DNA from: Hyposmocoma kahamanoa
Taxonomy: Eukaryota; Arthropoda; Insecta; Lepidoptera; Cosmopterigidae
DNA: 64,000 nt
Assembly: GCF_003589595.1 (NCBI RefSeq)
Contig: NW_020653200.1
Coordinates: forward strand, 3,432,507-3,496,506
Direction: 5' to 3'
Under the pieces are notes generated by a model that was not told the origin of the DNA, ran no database searches, and saw nothing but the letters and a program-made list of their open reading frames with translations. Both the position numbers and the translations under genes were made by a program. Each line of letters opens with the position of its first letter. Positions within the stretch are counted from its first letter, which is position 1. Shown here piece by piece: positions 1 to 11,360 of this stretch.

Positions 1-1106
1 TTTTGTTTGGTATTTATTATGTTGTCAACCGAGAAGTCCCTCGTGTATGCTTTTTTACCACAATTTTCAGATAATTAGAAAAGTACCATTTAAAAATCCG
101 TTTTTGTTACAATAATTAAAATAAAAAATAATACTATAATATAACAAATAATCAAAATACAAAGTAAACTCTCAATGTCATACCGGCCAGTGTGTAAAAG
201 ATTGCACATCCATGCTCTGACATTCCTCCTAGATTATTTACACCTGGCTTTCCTTACTATCAATAAAACCTTGTCAATCATGAACACTCAGTACACACCC
301 ATTTCTCTACAGCAAAAATAATTGCTAATACTTCTAATGCTTCTCTAATAAAATGATAGCGAACATCAACATATTTTGTCTGCTGAGGTTGCACCGGATT
401 TAAGGCTATTGTCAAAGCAGATTGACTATCTATGCATCGTGATAGGCATTCCTCCTTCCTAGTGATTTCATTCAGAAATCGCTGTAGAAATATGGCTTCT
501 TTTATTGCTTCTGATAAGTTGATGTCTCAACTTCGGCTGTCTATAAGGCTGTATCTTCTTAGTGCTCATCTTTGCTTAGTGGTGTGCCAAGAGATGGCTC
601 CATTTGCCATCTTAAACACATTTCTGGAGTATGACCTTCTGTCCACTATATTTCCATCGTAATCAGCATCTGCAAAACCTTGATATTTCTACAAGTCTTT
701 AGTGTATACAAGTCCCATGCTCTTGGTACCCTTTAAGTATCTCAATACCCTTTTAGCTGCGATCCAGTGCACTTCATCATAACAATTGCAGAACTGACTC
801 ATGAAGTTTACTGCATGTGCTATATCTGGCCCTGAACATACAGCTATATATATCAATGAGCCTACAAGCTCTATGTACGCAAGGTTTTATTTGTACACTC
901 TTTCTCTTCTTCAAATCGTTGTCTCGGAGCTACTGGTGTACTAACTGCCTGCAGTTTTCCATCTTAAACCTGTGAAGAAGCTTTTCAATGTAACCCTCTT
1001 GCTTGATTTTAATGCAAACGTTTCTTTGGATCGCTATCCCATAAAATAGTTCAGTCTTTCCTAGATCCTTCATTTCCAATTTTGTTTTTAATTCTTCCTT
1101 AACATC

Positions 1107-2000
1107 CGTGACAATCTCTGAAACATATTTTTCATACTCTTCGACAGCCTCATCAGGTGATGAAAATCGTAGACCGCGTAACTGATTTTTAATTTTTGGA
1201 AATAAATAAAAGTTACAAAGTGCCAGGCCGGGACTGTACGCGGGATGGCTCATAAAGTCAACGTTGTTCACCTTCAAAAATTCATTTGTCTGTCTAGCAG
1301 TGTGAGAACTGGCATTATCGTGGTGCAAGATGATACGGCGTTTACGGTTATTTTTTCGGAGTTTGTCAATAACTTCCGTCAAACAAATGTAACCAATCAC
1401 TATTCACGGTACAATGATTCTCCAAAGCAACAGTAGCCACGTGTCCAGTTTTATTTAAAAAAGAAGCAATCATCCGCTTAGAGGCACTTTGCACGCGCGC
1501 CACTTTGGTTGGTTTCGGCTCATCTCGAAAGACTCACACGCTCGATTGCTGCTTTGTTTTGGGATCGTAACTATAAATCTATGTTTCGTCACCTGTTACT
1601 ATGTCCCACACCAAATTTGACGCCCTTTCGTTGAATCTGGTAAGCATGGCATTGCACCAATTGACGCGATCCGTTTTTTGAGCCTCAGTCAAATTGTGTG
1701 GGATCCATCGAAAGCACAGCTTTTTCACACCCAAATGTTAATGTGTAGTATTGATTGTATTTTACTCATGGCTATGCCTAAAGATGCCCGAAATTCGTCA
1801 CTGTGACTTACACGACCGCGTTTGAATTCTGCAAACCAGCTATAAATAGTCGTCTTGCATGGTGCTTCATCGCCAAAAGCAGTTTGAAGCCAAGCGAAGC
1901 TCCGTTGAGCTGATAACTTACACTTAAAGTCGTAGAAAATCATACTATGAAAATTTTCACGAGTTAAATCCACGGTGATGTAGACAAACAATTTCTAAAA
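1107..2000 (-). pseudogene. Decayed mariner transposase inside the copia wreck
   Basis: Minus-strand mariner remnant. The N-terminal piece (1991-1725) shows the helix-turn-helix region: LTRENFHSMIFYDFK, FGDEAPCKTTIYSWFAEF. The middle (about 1720-1430) retains IPHNLTEAQK and TGDET followed by a stop codon. The C-terminal piece (about 1400-1107) has LHHDNASSHTARQTNEF and AYSPGLALCNFYLFP. The third catalytic Asp of a D,D34D enzyme should lie in a PDLAPxDF-type motif; here it reads CNFYLF, so it is lost. Internal deletions and stops show long decay. The C-terminus runs in frame straight into copia RT at about 1107, making a chimeric ORF that is not a real protein. No terminal inverted repeats were recognised. 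Confidence 0.85.
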
Positions 2001-2576
2001 TGACGCCACAATGTAAAAACAAGTGACAGTCAGATGAAATAAACTGTATTCTACAGCCAAAGAGTTCCATTTTCAAATGTTGTAATTACTTTATAAAAAT
2101 TGTTTATGAAAGTGGCCAGTTCCGGAAACTTATAGTGCGCCCTATGTAACGATTCGTGATAATATTATCATTCCTTATCCATTCATCTGCATGGTTCTTT
2201 TCTTGAACAGAAGTCAGTGCCGTTGCCATGTGACTTGTCTTGGATTGACGTGGATTCTGTGGGTATTTGTAAGTTTTTTGTGGTCCCTCACATATGAAAC
2301 ACTCAGGTTTTCTAACCTTTTACACTGTAGTAAGTGCCGAACTCTGCCCTGGAGTGCTTGGACTTGCGCAAACTTTGCTCTCATGTAGTTGAAACAATTT
2401 TGTTTTTATATAATCAGTGGTTAATGCTATGCTTAGAATAATAACGCATAGAAACCTAGCCCGCACACGCTAAGTGAGGCAAGTTAGCGGGTTCCAAACG
2501 CGTCCCAGGAGCGCGCGGGCTGTTAGTGCTCAAGGTCATATTGCACCGCGAACAGCTCCAAAATTTTTTGCTAAAA

Positions 2577-2653
2577 ATGACGAAATGTGCGGTAAATGGG
2601 TGTAAAAATACAACAGACAAACATAAAATAGACACTAACATCGCATTCCACAA
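2577..2653 (+). pseudogene. THAP-type zinc finger exon of P-like copy 1
   Basis: Short first exon beginning MTKCAVNGCKN and ending IAFHK, then a consensus 5' splice site (GTAAGTA at 2654). Met-x-x-Cys-x4-Cys followed some 14 residues later by FHK is the standard start of THAP DNA-binding domains, which P transposases use to bind their own ends. Both early cysteines are kept. The downstream Cys and His would be in a later exon that I cannot find, so the gene is truncated. Too short for a normal ORF search. Confidence 0.65.
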
Positions 2654-3214
2654 GTAAGTAATGCGTTTCAACTCATATTTTTATGTAAATATTCACTAAA
2701 ACAGAAAAATAATTTCGCGGCAACAAGATACGAAAGTGTTGCAAAGTAACGAATTTTTTTTCTCCCCATTTTGCTATTCTGTATCAAAATAATTATATTA
2801 CGTAAATTTTAGTGGTGCCTGTAATTTAGATTTATTTGCGCATCTTGAACTAATATTTACTTTAATAAACATTAAATGTTTTCGTTAACTCCTGTGATTG
2901 GGACACTTAATTATTTTATAATACTTTTAACGGCTCTGCGTTCATGCTTTATTGAATAATTATTTATTTTAATTTTATTTGAATTGGAGCACATATTGCA
3001 ACAAATTTACAGTACTTATATATTTGTTTCTACTATAGTGTTGGCACCACCAGTACAACTTTGATAGCTTATTATATGTCTTTCTTTTCGTAACTCAAGC
3101 GAAATATTTTATATTAAAATATTTTATTTTCTTAAAAGGGGAGCATTCTTAAGCGATTTTTTAATCTATTTTAACAGTTATTTTCTTTAATGTTTGCTTA
3201 TGGCATTTTCGGTT

Positions 3215-3790
3215 TTAGGTTTCGAATATGGCACTTATTTCTAAATCCAAGATGCGGGCGCGATTTTTCGAATAATGGCAAGTTGGGTATCGTTTTCGAG
3301 ATGTTTGGGAATGTTCAATACAAATATGGCACTCATTTCTAAATCCAAGATGGCAAACACGACAGTTCAAACAAAAGCAATATTCGTAACGAGCACCCCC
3401 AAATACCTCGAAAACGATACCCAACTTGCCATTATTTGAAAAATCGTGCCCGCCATCTTGGATTTACAAATAGTGCCATATTCACATTGAGCATCCCCAA
3501 ATACCTCGAAAATGATACCCACATAGCATTTTTTTGAAAAAATCGTGCCCGCCATCTTGGATTTAGAAATGAGTGCCACATTCGTAATGAGCACCCCCAA
3601 GTACCTCGAAAATGATACCCATATTGCATTTATTTTAAAACTCGTGTCCGCCATCTTGGATTTAGAAATGAGTGCCATATTCGTAATGAGCATCCCCAAA
3701 TACCTCGAAAAGGATACCCATATAGCATATTTTGAAAAATCGTGTCCGCCATCTTGGATTTACAAATAAGTGCTATATTCGTTTTTCATC
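3215..3790. repeat. About 99-bp minisatellite with orientation switch, in P-like copy 1
   Basis: Units marked by CGCCATCTTGGATTTA recur at 3451, 3550, 3649 and 3747 (spacing 99, 99, 98). Two further units on the left, at about 3241 and 3339, are in the opposite orientation (CTAAATCCAAGATG), so the array flips at about 3360. Each unit also contains AATACCTCGAAAA and GTAATGAGCA(C/T)CCCC. ORFs over the array on both strands come from a period close to a multiple of three. The 98-bp step breaks the frame, so I do not call protein. Confidence 0.9.
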
Positions 3791-4735
3791 GACAAAACCG
3801 AGCACATCTGTAGGCACCTGATCGACAATGTCGGGCAAATCTGTAGGCACCTTTAACTTAATGATGAGTTAAGCAAGATACAATTTCCCCACTTTTGAGG
3901 GAAATGTTATTCCATGGCATCATTATTTGTATATTTGTGTGCGTGCCGACGAGCGTAGTCACAAGTTGCTTACGCCTACATGAATTTGGTTTTTGCCTCA
4001 CTTGTGACAGTTCGTTCGATAAGAAACTATCATTCTATGCGTTATTATTCTAAGATGCTATGTTGGTATTCTCTAATGCCAACCTCATAGTCATATACTA
4101 CTCGGTTATCGAATTGAACATATTAAGCTTTGGACCTACCAGTCTCGATAGCAGCCTTCATCTGTTGTTAATGCCTTTGTCCTCATAAGCTGCTTTCAGA
4201 CTCTTCCACGTCGCATACATCGTTGTTGCTTTGTATCTCACAAGGGTTTTCAATAAGTAGGCAAATTTATGGGCGTGCTTTTTGATCACCTCGCTAAGCA
4301 ACTGGATCATCAGCAGAAGGCGGACTCTCAACATATTGCCGTAAGTCATCATAGACTAATATGCTGTCAATATCAAACTTCCAACTGTCGAAATTGCTAT
4401 TTCCTTGTAGCTTGTCTATCCCAGGAAGTCTAGACCCCGACATAGTACTCATTTGTCCTACAATATTATTTATAGGAACTTGGTTAATGTGACCATTAAT
4501 CTCTCTATGATTCATATCACATAATCACGTTCGTACACTCTTTGTAGTTGTAGAAGCTGCTGGTTCCCGTAACCTGATAGAGTTTCTCCGGTTCTATCAA
4601 TAAACGATAAAACTGATTTTAATATTTTAAAGATTTTATTTAAGTTTTATTAAAATATACACTACGTGAAAAAAAAATCAACATGACATGAAGAGAGTTC
4701 TTCAAAACGATTAGGTAAATTTGAAAAAAATAACT

Positions 4736-5140
4736 CTCAATGTAACACCGGCGCCAGCCCCGTACCATGGCTACGCATGACAGTCGCGACGCGCGCGATA
4801 AAATTGAAATAAGCGCATTTTCTTGCTCGTTCTTCTTAGAGAGGTCAGCGTCGTAGTGGACGAGCAGTAATTTAAAAGTGACGTTTTCAAGTATATTGAA
4901 AAGTCATATTACAAAATTGAAGACTACTTGTTAGATAAAGAAGAATGGACAGGCAACACGGCTAGATTCCACACAAATTTGGTTCAATGTGAATTTATTT
5001 TAAAAAAGCAATCCCTAGAGTTTCTTGCTCATTCTTCCCAGGGAGACCAGCGTCGTAGTGAACGAGCAGTAGCTTAAAAGTGACGTTTTCAAATGTAAAT
5101 TTATTTTACCTATGGAATAAAGTGAAACTTTGACTTTGGA
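4736..5140 (+). mobile_element. Jockey-type LINE 3' end fragments, arranged in tandem
   Basis: From about 4820 the sequence matches the 3' end of the minus-strand LINE at 54914-57640. A 3'UTR piece (TTCTTGCTCGTTCTTCTTAG, then GACGAGCAGT) is followed at 4893 by the ORF2 C-terminus ([18 protein letters not shown]), then a second 3'UTR copy (5027-5115) ending in AACTTTGACTTTGG. Two truncated tails therefore lie head to tail. Bases 4736-4760 (AACTCTCAATGTAACACCGG) resemble 174-190 (AACTCTCAATGTCATACCGG) and might mark the outer ends of the copia LTRs, but the match is too short to be sure. Confidence 0.75.
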
Positions 5141-5540
5141 AAATGAATGATAATATCCATAATGCGTTTTACTGTCTGTCGATATTCGTACTTAAGAGAT
5201 AGGGTTCCGGCTTATAACAGTCATAAAGCTCTAAATGGCACTAGGCGCACTACTTATTCGTTCCATCACTTGGTATTGCAAAAAAAGGTTTGGGCTTCAA
5301 AAGCCCTGATAACTGCCAACAGTGCCAAACACTGTTAGATATGTCTGTGGTGGAGAGGCTCTGGTACTGGGCGGAAATGACAGCCGAATGCTATTGTGAC
5401 TTGGACAACCATATGTCAAGTATAGATTCTGCCACGAGGCGGAATTCCTCTCCTTACTCAATGTTGTCCCCCTTCATATGTCCCTTTTATTCGTACATTC
5501 AGCCCCTGCCGCTGCCGGCAATAATTCCCTAAATACTGCT
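5141..5540. other. No recognisable gene
   Basis: Short overlapping ORFs with no recognised family. They lie between LINE tails and a Harbinger-type remnant and look like repeat-derived sequence. Confidence 0.5.
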
Positions 5541-6075
5541 GCAGCAGGATCGAGAAAAGTGTGTGTTTACATACTGCCCTACCACTCACTTCGCTTTCAA
5601 GTTTCGGCAATGGCAGACGTCGAAATAATTACAGCGGCCGCGCTGTATCTTTTTGCGATACATAATTATGTTCGATATTTAAAAAGATATCGAATACAAA
5701 AAAAGAATGTTCGTCGTAGACGATGGTGGATGATATCTATCCATCGAAATAGAACTTTGTAAGTACCTAATTATCAACCTACCTACTTAACTAATTTTTT
5801 AATGCATATACTAATTCTAATCTCATTAAAATAATCTCATTGCTCCATTCGGACGGCATTTTCGATGATCTAAAGTATCTAAACGAACGTATTTCTCCTC
5901 CAGGCGCTTGGCGAGTACTGAGCGTCGGAGCAGAATGTAAACACGCACTGCCGCTCGCGCTGCCGGTCCTTTGACTTCCGCACAAAAAACCGCCATTTTG
6001 GGGAGCGCCGGGCAGCGCGAGTGGCAATGGCAGTGGCATGAGAAGTATCGCGTTTACACACTCGTCCTGCCCACT
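5541..6075 (+). mobile_element. PIF/Harbinger-like remnant with first transposase exon
   Basis: The ORF at 5610-5760 begins MADVEIITAAALYLF and ends RRRRWWMISIHRNRTL, directly followed by a consensus splice donor (GTAAGTA). The arginine run followed by WW...I.RNR resembles the start of insect PIF/Harbinger (HARBI1-like) nucleases. No DDE nuclease domain follows. The flanks have loosely matching inverted sequence (GCAGGATCGAG...GTGTGTTTACA near 5541 against TGTAAACG/GTTTACACACTCGTCCTGCCC near 6050-6075), suggesting a deletion derivative. Family call is moderate; boundaries are approximate. Confidence 0.5.
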
Positions 6076-6109
6076 TCCCTGCTCACTACGGCTGAATGTA
6101 AATGAGGTA

Positions 6110-6527
6110 TAAATGAGGTAATAGGCCTATGAAGCTCCATACTGGGAAGGCACAGGCCACAACCAAAGTAACGTCAAAATTGTCGAAGCCAGAAAAATAT
6201 TCTTAAAAAGGTTCTTTAATGCTGTTGTCTATGGTTACACCCCGGACACTCCATACAACGGAAGAAAATTATTTACCTACTACTACTACATATAGCAAGG
6301 CGCTATCTGCACACGCGCAAATGTGTGCGTAAAGTGGCAGGGTCCGTCGTGGTGAATGTTCACTGATCCCACGGCGCCGACTCAACCGGCGAGAGGGAAA
6401 CCCGGGGGGGTTTTAGTGGGGTAGGCCTTCCAGTGTGGAGGGAGAGTCCCCACATAACCCCTGAGTCTCCCTGGGCTCAGGGGTATCCATAAAGATTTCC
6501 CCCCGCCAAAAAAAAAAAAAAAAAAAA
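6110..6527 (+). mobile_element. Poly(A)-tailed retroelement fragment
   Basis: A GC-richer stretch ending in about 20 A residues (6508-6527), with GGCGCCGACTCAACCGGCGA and CAGGGGTATCCATAAAG upstream. The tail and sharp change in composition fit the 3' end of a non-LTR retrotransposon or SINE. No reverse-transcriptase motif is visible, so the clade is unassigned. Confidence 0.6.
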
Positions 6528-6558
6528 AGGGTTACCCATCACTTTCTTGCACTATTAC

Positions 6559-6644
6559 GTTAGAGCGGCAACATAGCGAAAATGCTAACGCGAATAGATT
6601 TGTTAGAGCGGCAACATAGCGAAAATACTAACGCGAATCTATAA
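6559..6644. repeat. Two-copy tandem repeat, 43-bp period
   Basis: GTTAGAGCGGCAACATAGCG begins at 6559 and again at 6602, and each copy continues to CTAACGCGAAT. The copies differ by one base in the shared part. Confidence 0.85.
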
Positions 6645-8853
6645 TCTATGATTCTAATAATATAATGCAGCACAGATTACTATATATACTTTGCAGAATC
6701 CTAATAATTACATATGTCTATTATGTATTTATATCGATACAATATCATATTTTTCATTAATTCACTAATTAAGTGACATCGATATGTGAATTATAGGGTA
6801 TTTTTCTGGGAAATGTAATAAAGTTAAGGCCTAAAATAAATTGACACTGAAAAGGTATTTTCTATAATTTTTATTGAACACAGACACAAAGTGCTGCGCA
6901 TTGCGCAATATGTCACCAAGTTCAGAAAAAGAATAGTCTATAGATATACTTCCCATATTGGGTACTTAATGAAACTTCAATAGTGTATATATTCTTTACC
7001 TGAACGCAGTAACATTAACATACACACACAAGATAAGTCGTTCAAAGCAAACATCGTTATAATATTCATGAATTCATTAAGAGACGACTCGATGGAAGCA
7101 TCTGTTCCGCGTAAAAAAATTACAATCGAGAACGAGCCCAAAGACGCGTCAAAAGAGAATATCAGTGCGCGACACAGTGAGTTCCTTTTCAAGCCTCTCA
7201 TAGGTTCTTAAGGATACCTTCTATTTAGACGCTTATAGAAGCTTATAGGCGCTGCAGCCGCGCCTCTACTAATTTTCATATAATATTTAGAAGCGCTGTT
7301 GTAACGCCACTATCGTGACACGCGCGTGTGTTCGTGCGCGCGCACGCTTTTGCAGACTAGATATTGCATGGAAGTTAGTAGTGCAGCACTTTCACAAGCG
7401 CTTTAATTTGAAGGCACCCTAAGGCATACGACAATAAATACGTTAACGAACTAAATAGTCATGTCGATTCTGTTGCGTATATTCGTAGTAGTTTTTAAAG
7501 AAACAAGTCTATATTAGACTCAACGAAGCTTTTTTTTATATGCACAACATAATCGATGTCAATGCGTAGATATATATTTTCGCAATAAAACTATGTCCAC
7601 CATACAAAACTAAGTAATGCGACTATTTCTAGCAGACTTACGTTACATGAGGCCGCAATCCACGTTGACTTACTCGTAATAGTAAAAACCAGTAAAATGT
7701 TTGTAGTAAGAGGATCGGGTCATGTTTTAAATATCAGTCAAATATCATAGCCTCGAATAACTACTTAAAACTAATACCTAAACCTACTGATACAAAATAT
7801 GGATTACCACGTAGCTTTGGTTATACAAATCTTACAAAACAATAATGTATTACAATATGTGCGACACTTTGAAATGTTTAACTAAAAAATATGAATATAA
7901 AAATATATACAAAGGCAAGTTTGGGTAATTTATACGTAACGGCTGTCCTGGAAGTAAACAGACAAAACTTATAATTTGATTACACAGGATATGAGATACT
8001 TATCATTTAATATAATTGTTTGGACAAATTAAAAAATTTAATTTTTTACATTTCCTACAAACAAGCACTAAGGACTAGTAATAATTTTTTGGAACTTTTA
8101 TGAAATATAGTTAAGAAAAACATCATGCCAACCGACCCTTCAGTTACGTATTCATTAGTTATAAGCATGAACCAATAATTCAATTCAAAAGGACTGCTAA
8201 TCGCGAAACAAGACAGCGTAGTCGAGTATTTAGTATCTATTGGTGCACTAGATGTCGCGACGAGTATCAAATGGCTATTTTTATTACCAATATATTAATG
8301 TTATTAATTTAAATTGACGAGCGGCAATTTATCTAAGTTATTCTAGTTTTTAATAATAACAAAAAAATCAATTGAATGGCGATTATTGTTGTCATTTATA
8401 CTGCCGGATATTCTTTTACTCTTTGGGATAAGCGCCATCTACCCATATTGGAAAACGTTAATTTATAAATTAGTTTGTAACACAATGCCATCTATTGACA
8501 TGTATATTTATCAAAATACAGAAAATAATTTTAGCTCATTGTCAATATTTGAATAATATTAACAGGAAAAAACTGACTACTTATATTTCATATTAAAGAG
8601 GAATTAATTGATACCCCACGGTCATATATATAATATAAACTACTTCCAGACTATCGATCTAGATATAAGACGAAATTTTGACCTTTTTCAGACTTATGAT
8701 CTATAGTATGGAGATTAGCAATCCTCTTCAGCCATTGGTCTTTGAGTAGTAGTGTCATTTTGTTTTTACAAGGAAAGTAGTAAAAATAATAGCATTGGTA
8801 AGTGCATAACTCCGTTTTTCCTAACTAACGGAAAATCTATAATAATTCAACAC
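6645..8853. other. Intergenic, one doubtful exon-like ORF
   Basis: Mostly AT-rich sequence with nothing I recognise. A plus-strand frame open from about 6986 to a stop at 7204 (…NSLRDDSMEASVPRKK, ending FKPLIGS) has a charged, exon-like composition and a possible acceptor (CGCAG at about 7006). It has no recognised family and no visible companion exon. An AATAAA lies at about 7433. Confidence 0.4.
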
Positions 8854-8856
8854 TTA

Positions 8857-9472
8857 GGCGATTAACACACTGCACTGCGCCCCGCGACGGAGAGCGGAGC
8901 TGCGTTTTTTAACGTTGTATGGAAAACACGTGTCGTCCAACACACTATCAAAGCTTCTCCGCGCGGTTTTACCGCGCCCCCGCAGGGTATGGCGCACTGC
9001 GGTCCGCACTATCGCGTAGATTTTTAAGCGTAAGGAAGTATTCAGTTTTCTACAATGGATCTCGATGTCGATAAATTTATATTTGCTAATGAAAATCGAC
9101 CAAATTTGTCTTCATATTTTCTTAAATCTTTGTAATGAAGTTGAAATGATCCATTATCGATCTGGTTCGTAAAAAGGGATGTATCCAATATCTTCCGTGT
9201 CTTTTCATTTTAGTATACAAAAACCAAATAGTCAGTGTAACTGTAGCGTCCTGAATGAGTTCTGTATTATTAACCATTCTAGTCAAAGAAGGATCTCAAC
9301 TACATATACAATCACTACGGCGATCAACTACGAAGTGAGCACTTTAAAAAGCGCGGGGCCGCTAGACCGCTGCCCCCGCGCAGACGCAGATCTGCGTCTA
9401 CGCCATCGCCACCGCGCGCGATTTCCGCGTCTTGCGCACCATCGCGTGGCGCGGTGCAGTGTGTTAATCGCC
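8857..9472. mobile_element. PIF/Harbinger-type MITE
   Basis: 616-bp element with 25-bp terminal inverted repeats starting GGCGATTAACACACTGCAC (one mismatch) and a 3-bp TTA duplication (8854-8856 and 9473-9475), the target preference of PIF/Harbinger elements. The subterminal parts are very GC-rich on both sides. No transposase is encoded, so it would depend on an enzyme from elsewhere. Confidence 0.8.
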
Positions 9473-11360
9473 TTAGTGAAGATTTATATGATGTCTACAA
9501 CGTTATGAAACGTTACGAATAACCAGAAGAAATGAAATCTTTAAAATTCTTAGGTAATATATATAATTCCTTCTATTTTTTAAGTTTCTGGCTTCTCTTG
9601 AAGAATTTTGCCAATGTCAAGTCAGCCATGGGGGTTACATGTACAATTCAATTATTATGTTTTTATTAACGTCTCTTTACTTCCGGAAGAGCCTATAGTT
9701 TTCGTCACATGCAAATGCCTCGCAGAGGAAACGTTGTTAAGGTAATCTTCGGTATTAATATTTGAGAAACAAAAGTCAATAACATAACAACATAATGATA
9801 ATACGAAATCTTGTAAAAATCCATAAGTAAATCAAATATAACAATGTTACTTATAAAATCACAAAAACAAGTGAAATAATAATTAACGGGTAACAACATC
9901 GGTGCGATTTCTATTCAGTAGAAAATATTGAAAAAAATTGCAAACAGAAATCTATAACAATTTATAGAGTATCAACAGAATCGGATCATCTATTATTATA
10001 TTTATATACATATTTATTATGGATATACATATCCATAATATGATCCTCTAAAATAACTCCCATCGCAACTTATTTAGGAGCTACATCACTCCAATTCATT
10101 GCTAAACATGAGAAACAAAGCAGTTATTTACATAGGCCACAATACACGTAAGTACTTATATAAAAATATACCAGTGATATGTTTTGAATTTATAAGAGTA
10201 TTCTAGAGGTCTGGAGATATAAAACATAGAAATAAACTCTATGTTAAAAATTTCCTGTCAGTATTATAAGTCTTTTTTCAGATACGCCGGTTTTAAAACA
10301 AAATTCTATGTTCAAAAAATTACTCCATATTATTGAGTGATTTACAAGAAATTGATAAATGATTCGTAAAATCCGTCAGACTATTTAATAGACGCTTTCC
10401 TGCAATGATGTTAATATTTAGAAATATCAGACGGCAGAGAATGCAATAGAAATTGTAGAGCGAACTGAATCTCCCGGCAACGAAAACGATCAAGTAATAA
10501 TATAAACTAGCTTTTCTTGACAATCGTCTTCACAAATACATTTAAGGGGCCGTTTACGTTTTTATAATAAAATTCTTTGGCCATTTACATTTTTATAACA
10601 AGATTCCTTTTCATAATCAGAATTTACATTTTACGAGGTTTAAACATCATTTAACAAATGATTAGTATATGTCTTGGATAACCTACTTGGACAACAAAAA
10701 TCCACGGGAATGCTTCGGAACGGGGAAGCTTCTTTTTAAGTTGCTTCTACACATGTTGCAAAAATATTCTTCATAATAAATGTGAACAAAAACCTATTTA
10801 CAAAACAGCAATCTACAGTCTCTTCTTTGTTCGTCTCAAGGGAATCTGCGTCAAAAGTGAGTGTAAAGAATTTGACGATTTCAAATTTGTTTTCCTAAAT
10901 AATAAAGATAGTTTGAGATTTTTTGAGCAAAACCGTTACATTTATACGACAAATTGAAATCTCTAGAGCTGCTACGTGATTTATTATTTTGTTGACACAT
11001 TCCCATTTGATCAAATCTCGTTTACTACTGACTTATTGATCCTGCTGCCGTCGGAAATATATAAACGTAGCCTCTGAAGTATAATAGTAAAATAAAATAT
11101 CAGCGTTTAGCGTGTAGTCTCATTGACGAATAACGTTTGCAGACAGTGCTGTTAACCAACAAAATAACTAGAAATAAAAGACGATTCTACTACTACTACT
11201 ACTGTCTATTATTTCTAGTTATTCATAAGTACATAGACAAATGAGGCTATCAGCACTAAATTGCTGAAACAACACATTATTTTTTTTCTATTACTTTAAA
11301 TGATGCTAATACATAATTATCTTATATTTGGATGCTATTTGTATGTATAAAAAATATTTA
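9473..11360. other. Intergenic, no gene seen
   Basis: AT-rich. The only marked structure is a stem at about 11162-11222 in which AATAACTAGAAATAA faces TTATTTCTAGTTATT around a (CTA)n loop. Confidence 0.5.

Larger units (their letters stand above)
2432..4054 (+). mobile_element. P-like DNA transposon, copy 1
   Basis: 1623-bp element bounded by 22-bp perfect terminal inverted repeats starting CTTAGAATAATAACGCATAG and flanked by a perfect 8-bp duplication ATGCTATG (2424-2431 and 4055-4062). 8-bp duplications plus a THAP-type first exon (2577) are the signature of the P superfamily. hAT elements also make 8-bp duplications but carry BED rather than THAP fingers. No transposase catalytic domain is visible after the first exon, so this copy is non-autonomous. 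Internally it carries a minisatellite of about 99-bp units (about 3215-3790) and a short repeat with AATCTGTAGGCACC (about 3800-3850). It sits inside the gag of the copia element; removing it with one duplication makes the Gag reading frame continuous across the site. Confidence 0.85.
300..4600 (-). mobile_element. Ty1/copia retrotransposon, decayed and nested
   Basis: A minus-strand copia-type element read from gag (about 4515) down to RNase H (about 300). Gag start: residues such as GIDKLQGNSNFDSWKFDID and LKAAYEDKGINNR match copia Gag. It is cut at 4055-4062 by a P-like transposon and resumes at 2424-2170 with a degenerate zinc-knuckle region (CFICEGPQ). The reverse transcriptase end (LEMKDLGKTELFYGI, GYIEKLLHRFKMENC) lies at about 930-1106. 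RNase H follows at about 300-930, with DEVHWIAAKRVLRYLKGT and later ADADYDGNIVDRRSYS and YVDVRYHFIREALEV. Protease, integrase and most of RT are missing and frames are broken, so it is dead. A motif resembling an initiator-Met tRNA-type primer site (minus-strand GGTTACGGGAACC) is near 4570. LTRs are not clear. Confidence 0.85.

Noticed and set aside
930..1400. A 156-codon minus-strand ORF as one protein
   Set aside because: Its N-terminal half is mariner transposase and its C-terminal half copia reverse transcriptase; it is a fusion made by deletion between two dead elements.
3451..3760. CRISPR-like array
   Set aside because: Near-identical 98-99-bp units with no repeat-spacer alternation in a eukaryotic transposon; it is a minisatellite.
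170..4760. Copia LTR pair marked by AACTCTCAATGT at 174 and 4733
   Set aside because: Only about 20 bp are shared with mismatches, and the flanks do not align as LTRs should; kept only as a hint.
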